Positions 16,664 through 25,292 of a DNA stretch of 47,595 bases are shown here, piece after piece. Position 1 is the first letter of the stretch; each line of letters begins with the position of its first letter. Below the pieces are notes generated by a model that saw nothing but the letters and a program-made list of their open reading frames with translations, ran no database searches and was not told the DNA's origin. Origin of the DNA: Planctomycetota bacterium (lineage in GTDB: Bacteria; Planctomycetota; B15-G4); NCBI GenBank assembly GCA_029259725.1, contig JAJDER010000016.1:1-47595 (forward strand), given 5' to 3'. Both the position numbers and the translations under genes were made by a program.

Positions 16664-18468
16664 GAGGCGCACGCGCCGCCGCCGTGCTGCTCGCGCTGGC
16701 CCTCCCGGCCGCCGCGCAGCTCGACGCGGACTTCACCGCCACGCCGCTGTCCGGCACCAACCCGCTGACCGTCACCCTCACCGACACGACCACCGGCGGC
16801 GAGGTGCACTTCTGGGACTGGAAATACGGCGACGGCAGCGGCTCCTTCGAGCAGCACCCCGTCCACGTCTTCACCCAGCCGGGTCCGCACACGGTCAGGC
16901 TGATGGTGTTCACCGCCGTCGGCTTCGACATCGAGCAGAAGCTGGACCTGATCGACGTGGACCCGGCGCCGCTCGTGCCCGGTTTCAGTGCCGACGTGAC
17001 CAGCGGGCCCATGGCGCTCAGCGTCTCCTTCACCGACACCACGACCGGCAGCGCCCCCACCGACTGGCTCGGCTCGGCCGTGGCGCTCGACGGAACGAGC
17101 GCGCTCGTTGGCGCGCCCCGGACCGACGGGAACGCCACGTCCACCGGCGCCGCCTACCTGTTCGACGTCGTAACTGGCGCGCCCGGCCCCGTGCTGACCC
17201 GCGCCGACGCCCAGGGCGGCGACTCGCTCGGCAAAGCCGTCGCGCTGGCCGGCGACCTCGCGCTGGTCGGCGCTCCGGTCGACGACTCGGCATCGCTCTT
17301 CGACGCCGTCACCGGGCAGGAACTCCACCGGCTGGCTCCGGTCTCGACCATGTCGGGTGTGGAGGTCGGAGCCTCCGTGGTCCTCGACGGCGACCGGGCG
17401 GTCGTCGGCGGCCCCGATCACCACCAGGCCGCGCGCGGGGCCGTCCACGTCTTCGACGTCGCCACCGGCGCGCAGCTGGACCGCCTGCTCGATCCCGAGG
17501 GCGCCCCCGGCGACGGCTTCGGCCGGTCGCTCGCCGCCGACGACGGCCTGCTCGTCGTGGGTGCGCCTGATGACGACGACCAGGGCGCGAACTCCGGCTC
17601 GGCCTCGCTCTTCGACCTCGCGACGGGGACCTGGTTGATGCGGCTGCTGCCCGCGGACGGCGCGCCGTACGACTACTTCGGGGGCGCCGTCGCGATCGAC
17701 GACGGGCTCGTCGTGGTCGGTGCGCCCGGGTACGATGACGGCGCGGACAGCACCGGCGCGGTGTACGTCTTCGACGCCGCAACGGGCGAGCAGCTCGACA
17801 AGCTCTCCCTGGGCCCGGCCAACGCCCTGCACTTCCTGGGCTGGGACGTGGCGCTCGCCGGCACGACGCTGTTGGCCTCGTCCACCACCTACATGCACCA
17901 GCCGAGCGGGAGCCGTGCCGTGCTGTTCGACATCGTGTCGGGCCAGCACCTCGCGACGCTGCGCTCCTCCGACCTCGCGCCGCACCACTTCTTCGCGTCG
18001 AGCGTGGCCCTCTCGGAGGAGCACGCCGTGATCGGCGCGGTGCGCGCGGACGGCGCCGTGCCCGAGTCCGGTGCCGCCTACGTGTTCGATGCCGCCATCG
18101 GCACCTGGACCGATCTCGGGGACGCCCTGCCGGGCTCGGCCGGCGCGCCGATCCTGTCCGGCGGCGGACCGCTGCTGGGCGGCTGCGCGGTCGAGCTGCT
18201 GCTCGAGCATGCGGCGGCCGACGCACCGGTCCTGCTCGTGGTCGGCTTCGGAGCACTCGGACTGCCACTGCAGGGCGGCGTGCTCGTGCCCACGCCGGAC
18301 CTGCTCGTTGCGCTCGGCACCGACGGGAACGGCGCGCTGCTCCTCGTCGAGACCTGGCCGCACCACCTGCCGGGCGGCGCGTCGCTTTGGTTCCAGGCCT
18401 GGATCGTAGACGCCGCCGGCCCGGCGGGATTCACGGCCAGCAACGGATTGCGAGCGATGACACCATGA
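16660..18468 (+). CDS. Shortened PKD/FG-GAP propeller protein with an internal PKD-propeller junction
   Basis: The protein has 602 residues, with a GTG start in a GTGA overlap. Signal peptide: AAAVLLALALPAAAQ. Only one full PKD domain is present (about 20-105). The second begins normally (FSADVTSGPMALSVSFTD) but at the codon for Trp (17065-17067, in TTTGSAPTDW) it runs straight into a blade (LGSAVALDGTSALVGAP). Compared with the neighbours, about 70 residues from mid-PKD to mid-blade are missing, along with two whole PKD domains. The reading frame is kept. The rest is ordinary: blades to about residue 480, and the module ending GFTASNGLRAMTP. I infer an in-frame deletion; whether the protein folds is uncertain. 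Confidence 0.85.
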   Translation: MRGARAAAVLLALALPAAAQLDADFTATPLSGTNPLTVTLTDTTTGGEVHFWDWKYGDGSGSFEQHPVHVFTQPGPHTVRLMVFTAVGFDIEQKLDLIDVDPAPLVPGFSADVTSGPMALSVSFTDTTTGSAPTDWLGSAVALDGTSALVGAPRTDGNATSTGAAYLFDVVTGAPGPVLTRADAQGGDSLGKAVALAGDLALVGAPVDDSASLFDAVTGQELHRLAPVSTMSGVEVGASVVLDGDRAVVGGPDHHQAARGAVHVFDVATGAQLDRLLDPEGAPGDGFGRSLAADDGLLVVGAPDDDDQGANSGSASLFDLATGTWLMRLLPADGAPYDYFGGAVAIDDGLVVVGAPGYDDGADSTGAVYVFDAATGEQLDKLSLGPANALHFLGWDVALAGTTLLASSTTYMHQPSGSRAVLFDIVSGQHLATLRSSDLAPHHFFASSVALSEEHAVIGAVRADGAVPESGAAYVFDAAIGTWTDLGDALPGSAGAPILSGGGPLLGGCAVELLLEHAAADAPVLLVVGFGALGLPLQGGVLVPTPDLLVALGTDGNGALLLVETWPHHLPGGASLWFQAWIVDAAGPAGFTASNGLRAMTP

Positions 18469-20534
18469 GACTCTCGGCACCGAAGCCGCTGAAGGCGCTG
18501 CTCGCCGTGGCCTTGCTGGCCCTCGCGGTCACCGCACCGACCGCCCCACCCCTCGCCGCCGGGCCCGTCTCCGACACCGATGACCTGGTGGTCGACTTCG
18601 CCGCCGACACGACCTCCGGCATCAACCCGGTCACGGTCTCCTTCACCAACCTCACCACCGGCGGCCCACCCACCGTCTTGTTCTGGCACTTCGGCGACGG
18701 CGTCACGTCGACGGTCGAGAACCCGACGCACACCTACACGACGCCCGGTCTCTACACGGTCTCGCTCACGGCGTACCTCGGCCTGGAGATCGCGTCCATC
18801 GACAAGGTCGACCTCATCCTGGTGGAGCCGGCGACGTTCGTTCCGGACTTCACGGCCACGCCGACCGCCGGGCCCGCCCCCCTGACCGTCACGTTCACCG
18901 GGACGACCGAGGGCGCCGAGCCCGACTGGTGGGACTGGGACTTCGCCGGCTCTCCCGGCTTCGTCAACGGCCCCGTGGCGGAGCACACCTTCGTCGAGCC
19001 CGGGGTCTACGCGGCGACCCTCACCACGGGCTTCGGCGGCCAGACGGCGTCCGTGACCAAGACGTCGTTCATCACCGTCGGCGAGTTCCCCGTCTGCGTG
19101 GCCAAGCAGAAGTGGCTGGCGGCCGACGCCGTCGCGGGCGATCACTTCGGCGCAAGCGTCGCCATCGAGGGGGACCTGGCCGTGGTCGGGGCGCCGAGCT
19201 GGTTCCCGAGCATCAAGGGGTTCGCCGAGGTCTTCGAGGTCACGACCGGGGAACGGATCGTGACGCTGGCGGCTCCAGGAGAACTCAGCAACGACGAGTT
19301 CGGGCAGAGCGTGGACCTCGACGGCGACCTGATCGCGGTCGGGGCCATGCTCTCCAACGAGGTCCACCTCTTCGACGTGCAAGGCACCCACCTGGCGACC
19401 ATCGAGGGGCCGTCCCCCGGGTTGTTCGGGCACGCGATCGCGCTCGACGGCAGCCGGCTCGTGGTCGGCGCGCGCAACGACTCCGAGCTCGGCGAGCTCG
19501 CCGGCGCCGCCTACGTGTATGACGTCGGCGACCCCACCGAGCCGGTGCTGATCGACAAGCTCCTGGCCGAGGACGGGAAGGCCTACGACGTCTTCGGCCA
19601 CGACGTCGCGATCTCGGGCGATCGAATCCTGATCGGCGCCTTCGGGCACCTGAACGACGCCCCCAGCGCGGCCTACCTGTTCGAGCTGCCGGAGGTTGGC
19701 CCACCGCTGCCGGCCGGCAAGCTGCAACTTCTCGGTGGCAACGCCTACGACCAGTTCGGCATGACGGTCGCTCTGTCGGGCGACCTCGCCCTCGTCGGCG
19801 CTCCCTTCGCCTCAGGGTCCTTCGGGGGCGGCATCGTGGCGGTGTTCGACGTCGCCACCGGCGGGCAGATCGCGATCCTCGCTCCGCCCGACCTCCCCGG
19901 CGCGTCGGACTTCGGGAGCAGCCTCGCCTTCGACGGGACGACCGTGCTCGTCGGAGCGCCCTACGGCAACGAGGCCTTCCACTTCGACCTCTCCGATCCG
20001 ACGGCGCCCGAGCTGGTCGTGCGCCTCGTGCCGCAGGACCCCGGGTCGAACGACGAATTCGGCATGTCGGCAGCCTTCGACGGGGAGACCGCCATCATCG
20101 GAGCGTGGGAGCACGACGACGGCGGCGTCAACGCGGGCGCGGCCTACGTCTTCTCGCTCGGGCTCGGCACGTGGACGGACCTGGGGCAGGGTCTTGCCGG
20201 TGCCGCCGGCGTTCCGACCCTGTCGGGCACGGGCACGCTCACCGGAGCGTGCACCCTGAACCTGCTGCTGACCGGAGCGGCCGAGACGGCGCCGACGTTC
20301 CTGGTCGTGGGCTTCACGGAGCTGTCGACGCCGTTGCTGGGAGGCGTGCTGGTGCCGTCCCCCGACCTCGTCGTGCCCGGCCTCACCGACAGCTCGGGCG
20401 ACGTGCTGCTCGGCGCGACACTCCCCAACGGTCTCCCTGCCGGCACGTCGTTGATCCTCCAGCACTGGATCGTGGACGCCGACGGCCCGGCGGGCTTCGC
20501 GGCCAGCAACGGACTGCGGGCGACGACGCCGTGA
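18465..20534 (+). CDS. Exported two-PKD, FG-GAP propeller protein with shared C-terminal module
   Basis: The protein has 689 residues when started at the ATG in the ATGA overlap (18465). The frame is open 78 bases further up, but only the ATG gives the signal peptide (KALLAVALLALAVTAPTAPPLAAG). There are two PKD domains (about 38-205). The second is degenerate: WDWDFAGSPGFVNGP replaces the FGDG motif. Blades follow (DHFGASVAIEGDLAVVGAP, DEFGQSVDLDGDLIAVGA, DVFGHDVAISGDRILIGA, DQFGMTVALSGDLALVGAP). The module starts TWTDLGQGLAGAAGVPTLSG and ends GFAASNGLRATTP. The stop overlaps the next start as GTGA. Confidence 0.88.
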   Translation: MRLSAPKPLKALLAVALLALAVTAPTAPPLAAGPVSDTDDLVVDFAADTTSGINPVTVSFTNLTTGGPPTVLFWHFGDGVTSTVENPTHTYTTPGLYTVSLTAYLGLEIASIDKVDLILVEPATFVPDFTATPTAGPAPLTVTFTGTTEGAEPDWWDWDFAGSPGFVNGPVAEHTFVEPGVYAATLTTGFGGQTASVTKTSFITVGEFPVCVAKQKWLAADAVAGDHFGASVAIEGDLAVVGAPSWFPSIKGFAEVFEVTTGERIVTLAAPGELSNDEFGQSVDLDGDLIAVGAMLSNEVHLFDVQGTHLATIEGPSPGLFGHAIALDGSRLVVGARNDSELGELAGAAYVYDVGDPTEPVLIDKLLAEDGKAYDVFGHDVAISGDRILIGAFGHLNDAPSAAYLFELPEVGPPLPAGKLQLLGGNAYDQFGMTVALSGDLALVGAPFASGSFGGGIVAVFDVATGGQIAILAPPDLPGASDFGSSLAFDGTTVLVGAPYGNEAFHFDLSDPTAPELVVRLVPQDPGSNDEFGMSAAFDGETAIIGAWEHDDGGVNAGAAYVFSLGLGTWTDLGQGLAGAAGVPTLSGTGTLTGACTLNLLLTGAAETAPTFLVVGFTELSTPLLGGVLVPSPDLVVPGLTDSSGDVLLGATLPNGLPAGTSLILQHWIVDADGPAGFAASNGLRATTP

Positions 20535-21682
20535 GCATGGACCCGACGCCCCGCCTGCTGGCCACGCTCGTCATCGGAGTCATCCTGGCCGGCGGACTCC
20601 CCGCCCGCGAAGCGCCGATGCGGCTTCCGCCCGCCGTCGGCGTTCCCCTCACTTTCACGCTCACCGACGTGGTCCTCCCCGCCGCCCCGCGTCAGGTCGC
20701 GGCCTTCGATGTCGACGGCGACGGCGCCCCCGAACTCGTCGTGCTCGGCAGTCCGGTCGCGGAACTCGAGGGCCAGGTCACGGTGCTCGACAACGACGGC
20801 CAGGGCGGCTTCTCGATCGGCTGGACCACGGCGCACCCCGGTACCGAGTTCGCCTTCGCCCCGATGTGGATGGACCAGGCCGACGTGGACCTCGACGGCG
20901 ACCTCGACCTGTCGATCACACCGGCTGCCGACGATCACTCGATCCGCCTCAACGACGGGCTGGGGACGCTGTCGGCATTCCTCCACGGCACCTGGTTCGG
21001 CGGCTTCGCAGGCGCCGGCTCCTTCGTGGAGGTCGATGGTGACGGCCTGCCCGACCTGGCGCACTTCACCGACGACCGCGGCCCGTTCCTCGACGCAGGC
21101 CTGGGCCAGGGAGACGGCCGCTTCGTCGGGTTCGCCGCGTGGATCGCGCCGCCCTACGACCAAACGATGATCGTGCACTTCGCCGACCTCGATGAAGACG
21201 GTGACAACGAACCCGTCGTGTCGTCGATCCAGGGCCTGCACACCTCGCACGACTTCGGAGTCTGGACCGAGCTGCTCGACGGCGCGTTCGAGAGTCTGCG
21301 GGTGCTCGACCTCGACGACGACCGGCACCTCGACCTCGTCTTCACCGATCCCGAGAACGATCGCCTCGGCGTGCTGCTCGGCGACGGGAGCGGGGCCTTC
21401 GGTCCGCCGATCTGGTTCGAGACCGGACGCGAGCCGACGCTGCTGGTCCTGGCCGACATGGACGGCGACGGCCAGCTCGACGCGATCACCAGCAACGCCG
21501 ACGCCGGGTCGATCTCGATCCTGCGGGGCAACGGCGCGGGAAGCTTCGGGACGAAGCAGGACGTCGCCACCGGCCCCGATCCGCTGGGACTGGCGGCCGC
21601 GGACTTCGACCTCGACGGCGACACCGACCTGGCCGTGGCCGACACGGGCGCCACGACGATCACGGTGCTGTTGCAGCAGTGA
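20531..21682 (+). CDS. Exported VCBS-repeat propeller protein (copy 3 of 3)
   Basis: I start at the GTG (20531), which overlaps the previous stop as GTGA like the neighbouring junctions. This gives 383 residues, equal to copy 2. An ATG two codons later (20537) is an alternative. Signal peptide: LLATLVIGVILAGGLPA. The opening PLTFTLTDVVLPAAPRQVAA and motifs DVDGDGAPELVVLG, DVDLDGDLDLSIT, DMDGDGQLDAITSN and DFDLDGDTDLAVAD follow the same plan as copies 1 and 2. It ends TGATTITVLLQQ and has no C-terminal module. The copies at 7301 and 20531 share more of the central text (for example WFGG, DHSIRLN) than either shares with 10176. Confidence 0.85.
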   Translation: MSMDPTPRLLATLVIGVILAGGLPAREAPMRLPPAVGVPLTFTLTDVVLPAAPRQVAAFDVDGDGAPELVVLGSPVAELEGQVTVLDNDGQGGFSIGWTTAHPGTEFAFAPMWMDQADVDLDGDLDLSITPAADDHSIRLNDGLGTLSAFLHGTWFGGFAGAGSFVEVDGDGLPDLAHFTDDRGPFLDAGLGQGDGRFVGFAAWIAPPYDQTMIVHFADLDEDGDNEPVVSSIQGLHTSHDFGVWTELLDGAFESLRVLDLDDDRHLDLVFTDPENDRLGVLLGDGSGAFGPPIWFETGREPTLLVLADMDGDGQLDAITSNADAGSISILRGNGAGSFGTKQDVATGPDPLGLAAADFDLDGDTDLAVADTGATTITVLLQQ

Positions 21683-21815
21683 CGGGGCAGCCGTCGCACG
21701 TCGGTCTCGCGCCCCTTCGTCATGAGTCACTGGCCGCCACCACCGAGCCGCCGTACGCTGGTGACGGGGAATCGGGAGCACGCCGTCCACGTCGCTCCCA
21801 CCCGGGAGAGGCGCC

Positions 21816-24419
21816 ATGCCGTCGTTCCGTCGTCTTGCTGCGCATGCACTCCTGCTCGGTCTCCTGACCTGCGCCGCCGCGGCGCAGTTGCAGCCCGACT
21901 TCACCGCCGCGCCGCTCTCGGGCAGCAGTCCGCTCACCGTGTCGTTCACCGACGCGACGACGGGCGCGACCACGCAGCTCTACCACTCCTGGAACTTCGG
22001 TGACGGCGGATTCTCCTCGTCGCCGGACACGACCCACACCTACACGGCGCCCGGTACCTACACCGTCACCCTGTCGGTGCTCTCCGGCTTCACGCTGTAC
22101 TCGGTCACCAAGGTCGACCTGATCGAAGTCGGTCCCACCGAGCTGGTGCCCGACTTCACCGCCACGCCGACGACGGGCATCAACCCGCTGACGGTGGCGT
22201 TCGCCGACGCCTCGACCGGCGCCCAGGCCACGAACTGGAGCTGGTTGTTCGGCGCGCAAGGCGGCTATGCCTCCGGCGAGCCCACGGCAACGCACACCTA
22301 CACGGCGCCGGGGACCTACAGCGTCACCTTCACCGCGTTCGTCGGCCCGGAAGGCAAGTCGATCACCAAGACCGACCTGATCGAAGTCACCCCCGCCCTG
22401 TTGACGCCCGGCTTCACCGCGACACCGACGGGCGGCATCAACCCCGTCACCGTCTCCTTCACCAACACGACGACGGGCCCCGCCGAGCCGACCGCCTGGA
22501 AGTGGGTCTTCGGCGACGGCTCGCTCTCCTCCGCCGAACAGCACCCGACGCACGTCTACACGCTGCCCGGGGACCACGACGTGACGCTGACGGCCTGGGT
22601 CGGCCAGCAACCCATCCAGCTCACCGCGCTCGATCTGGTGCACGTGGAGCCGGCGCCGCTGTTCCCCGACTTCAGCGCGGATGTGTTGGCGGGCGCCATG
22701 CCGCTCACCGTCTCGTTCACCGATCTCACGACGGGCACCGCTCCGACCGGGTGGAGCTGGAACTTCGGCGACAGCAGCAGCTCGTCCGAGCAGGACCCCG
22801 TGCACACCTTCCACGTGCCGGGCACCTACGACATCCGGCTGACCGCGAAGTTCGGGGCGCAGACCGCGTCCCTCACGCTCCCCGACCTGATCACCGTGGT
22901 CGTCCCGCCGACCTGCGAGGCGACGGACAAGCTGCTCGCTGCGAGCGGCACGGGCCTTTCGTCCTTCTTCCACTCGGTGGTGATCGAGGGCCAGACCGCG
23001 CTGATCAGCAAGTTGCTCGACGAATTCGCCGGCCTCGAGAACGTGGGTGCGATCTCGGTCGTCGATCTCGCCACCGGCACCGAGCGGCTCGAGCTCGTCC
23101 CGGATACGCCCGAGCTCGGCGGGATCGGCGGCGCCATGGACATCGACGGAAACCTGGCCCTGGTCGCCTCGACCGGCAACGACACGCTCGGCCCCGGCCT
23201 GGGCGCGGCCTTCCTCTTCGACCTGACCACCGGCGCGCAACTCGGCACGCTGCTCCCCTCGGGCGACCCGCTGTACAGCTGGTACGGCAACGCCGTCGCG
23301 CTCGACGGAGACCTGGCCCTGGTCGGCGCCCGCTTCGACGACGCGGCCGGCTACCAGCACGGCGCGGTCTACCTGTACGACGTGAGCGACCCGACCCAAC
23401 CCCTGCTGATCACCAAGTTCCTGGGCGAGGGCCTCGGCATCTCGGAGGGCTTCGGGACCTCGATCGCGCTGTATGAGGACACGGCCCTGATCGGACAGGT
23501 CCCCTTCGGCTGGCTGGCCAAGTCGGTCCCGGGCCGCGCCTTCCTCTTCGACGTCAGCGATCCGAGCCAGCCCGCGCACATCGCCACGCTGCATGCCGGC
23601 GGCGGCTACTCGAACGAGTACTTCGGCCAGTGGCTCGCGCTCGGCAAGAAGCACGCCGTGATCGGCTCGCCGTTCGACAACGAGGGCACCGCCGCGGGCT
23701 CCGTCTACGTCTTCGACGCGAACACGGGCGCCACGCTCGGCCGGCTGCTCCCGCTCGACGATGTGATCGGCAAGGCCTTCGGGACGGCGGTGGCGCTCGA
23801 CGGGAAGACCCTCGTGGTCGGGGATAGCGACGACGACGCCGCGGGCTCGTCGTCGGGGGCGGCCTACGTCTTCGACGTCGAGAGCCTGACTCAGCTCGCG
23901 CGCTTCACCGCAAGCGACGCGACGGCCAACATGCTCTTCGGTGCCGACGTCGCGATCGGCGGCGGCAGGATCCTCGTCACCACCCCGTTCGACGACGAGC
24001 TCGGGGAAGACTCCGGCGCGTCCTACCTGATCGACGTGCCCGCCGGGACCTCCTGGACGGACCTCGGGCAGGCGCTCCCGGGCGGCGCCGGCCCGCCGGC
24101 GCTCACCGCCGCGGGGGCGGTGTTCCCTCCGTGCACGGTGCAGTTCACCCTCACGAACGCGGTGCCCTCGGCGCCGGTGTTCCTCGTCGCCGGCTTCAAC
24201 GCGATCGACGCCCCGTTCAAGGGCGGCGTGCTGTTGCCGTCGCCGGACGTGGTCGTCGCGGGCCTCGGCACCGACGTCGTCGGCCGCCTGTTCCTCGTCG
24301 AGAGCCTGCCCGCCGGCTTCCCGCCCGGTCTGCCGCTCGTCTTCCAGGCCTGGATCGTGGACGCCGCGGGCCCCTCGGGCTTCTCGGCCAGCAACGGACT
24401 GAGCGCCACGACGCCGTGA
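21816..24419 (+). CDS. Exported four-PKD, FG-GAP propeller protein with shared C-terminal module
   Basis: The protein has 867 residues. It is separated from the preceding gene by 133 bp with a TACGCT hexamer at 21754-21759, and so may have its own promoter. A GGGAGAGG sequence lies just before the ATG. Signal peptide: LLLGLLTCAAAAQ. There are four PKD domains: in the second the FGDG motif has become LFGAQGG, and in the fourth FGDSSSSSEQ. Propeller blades follow (NAVALDGDLALVGARFDD, FGTAVALDGKTLVVGDSDDD). The module starts SWTDLGQALPGGAGPPALTA and ends GFSASNGLSATTP. It is the last member of the array; an inverted repeat just after the stop may terminate transcription. Confidence 0.88.
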   Translation: MPSFRRLAAHALLLGLLTCAAAAQLQPDFTAAPLSGSSPLTVSFTDATTGATTQLYHSWNFGDGGFSSSPDTTHTYTAPGTYTVTLSVLSGFTLYSVTKVDLIEVGPTELVPDFTATPTTGINPLTVAFADASTGAQATNWSWLFGAQGGYASGEPTATHTYTAPGTYSVTFTAFVGPEGKSITKTDLIEVTPALLTPGFTATPTGGINPVTVSFTNTTTGPAEPTAWKWVFGDGSLSSAEQHPTHVYTLPGDHDVTLTAWVGQQPIQLTALDLVHVEPAPLFPDFSADVLAGAMPLTVSFTDLTTGTAPTGWSWNFGDSSSSSEQDPVHTFHVPGTYDIRLTAKFGAQTASLTLPDLITVVVPPTCEATDKLLAASGTGLSSFFHSVVIEGQTALISKLLDEFAGLENVGAISVVDLATGTERLELVPDTPELGGIGGAMDIDGNLALVASTGNDTLGPGLGAAFLFDLTTGAQLGTLLPSGDPLYSWYGNAVALDGDLALVGARFDDAAGYQHGAVYLYDVSDPTQPLLITKFLGEGLGISEGFGTSIALYEDTALIGQVPFGWLAKSVPGRAFLFDVSDPSQPAHIATLHAGGGYSNEYFGQWLALGKKHAVIGSPFDNEGTAAGSVYVFDANTGATLGRLLPLDDVIGKAFGTAVALDGKTLVVGDSDDDAAGSSSGAAYVFDVESLTQLARFTASDATANMLFGADVAIGGGRILVTTPFDDELGEDSGASYLIDVPAGTSWTDLGQALPGGAGPPALTAAGAVFPPCTVQFTLTNAVPSAPVFLVAGFNAIDAPFKGGVLLPSPDVVVAGLGTDVVGRLFLVESLPAGFPPGLPLVFQAWIVDAAGPSGFSASNGLSATTP

Positions 24420-24427
24420 TGCCGCCA

Positions 24428-24464
24428 ACCCGGGCGTGACCGCGCGGGCGCCATGGGCCCGGGT
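24428..24464 (+). terminator. Possible terminator hairpin after the PKD array
   Basis: Perfect arms acccgggc (24428-24435) and gcccgggt (24457-24464) flank a 21-nt loop nine bases after the last array stop codon. No T-tract follows, so it is not a textbook intrinsic terminator. Its place between the array and the convergent tRNA-Met gene fits a bidirectional stop. Confidence 0.4.
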
Positions 24465-24486
24465 CACGTCCGAGGACGATGCGAGG

Positions 24487-24563
24487 TGGTAGCGGAGGAG
24501 GGACTCGAACCCCCGACACGCGGATTATGATTCCGCTGCTCTAACCAGCTGAGCTACTCCGCC
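24487..24563 (-). tRNA. tRNA-Met (CAT anticodon), probably elongator
   Basis: Read on the minus strand, the 77 nt fold as a full cloverleaf. The acceptor GGCGGAG pairs with CTCCGCT (G1-U72 wobble). The D-arm has GCTCAGCTGGTTAGAGC. The anticodon stem GCGGA/TCCGC encloses the loop ATCATAA with CAT, and the T-loop is TTCGAGT. The encoded CCA end is present. The paired first acceptor base argues against an initiator tRNA. A lysidine-modified tRNA-Ile(CAU) cannot be excluded from the sequence alone. Confidence 0.92.
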
Positions 24564-25292
24564 ACGGTCCGCGAGGGCCACACCTTCGACCCGCCAGCGG
24601 GCCGCGCAGGATACCGACGGTCGCGCGCCGCTAGCAAGCTGGGTTGACCGCGCGGGCACCGAAGACGCACGGCGTGATGGCAGGTGCGATCGACGTGCGC
24701 CGGCCCGCGGCGTGCGCCCGCCCGCACCGGGTCCGGCTCCGGTGATGCGCATCGGCACGGCGGGCGTCGGGCAGCCGCTTGGTCGCCGCGATGAACGCGG
24801 CCCCCGTCACGGCGGGGCGAGGCACGGACGAGGCACGCTGGCCCGGGGCTCTCGGCGGTCGGCGACGCGCCCGGATCCAGCGGTGTTCCAGACTGATGGT
24901 TCCGAGATCCGGGCCCCGCGGACGCCCCTCTCCGGCCCGCCGAGGGGCCCTCCGTGGCTCGTGCATATGCAGGAAACTTGCATGACAACCCCGTCACCCT
25001 GGGGCCTCGCATCGAAGATATCGATGCGCAACATGCCCTTTCCGCACCCATGCCCACTACTGCCAGTCGCCGAGAATACCGTGTTAGAGAGCGTGCCCCA
25101 GCGCCCTCTATTCGCTATGTTCGTGGAGTGCCGGCTTTGGGCAGATCAGCCGGTTTCGCACTGCCCGGTGAAGCCGTAGCAGAGCTGCCCAACCCGAAGC
25201 TGGTATCTCCCTATCATTCAGCCAAGTTGCGCGACATTCGCGCGTAAAAACCTCCTCCCCCCTTTCCCGAAAATCCTTGGCTGGATGATTTT
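24564..25292. other. Gene-poor spacer between tRNA-Met and ruvC
   Basis: About 730 bp without a supportable gene. The GC content falls clearly from about 24960 onward, with patches such as tgcatatgcaggaaacttgcatgaca and a poly-T/poly-A patch (gattttttaa) next to the ruvC stop. Open frames exist on both strands, but none shows a signal, motif or good start. It could be a decayed region or hold an unrecognised small RNA. Confidence 0.5.

Noticed and set aside
13538-24467. Very long antisense open frames opposite the PKD array and other propeller genes
   Set aside because: High-GC genes with strong third-position G/C leave the opposite strand open. The predicted proteins are Arg/Gly/Val/Asp-rich mirrors of the repeats and lack signals, domains and start sites.
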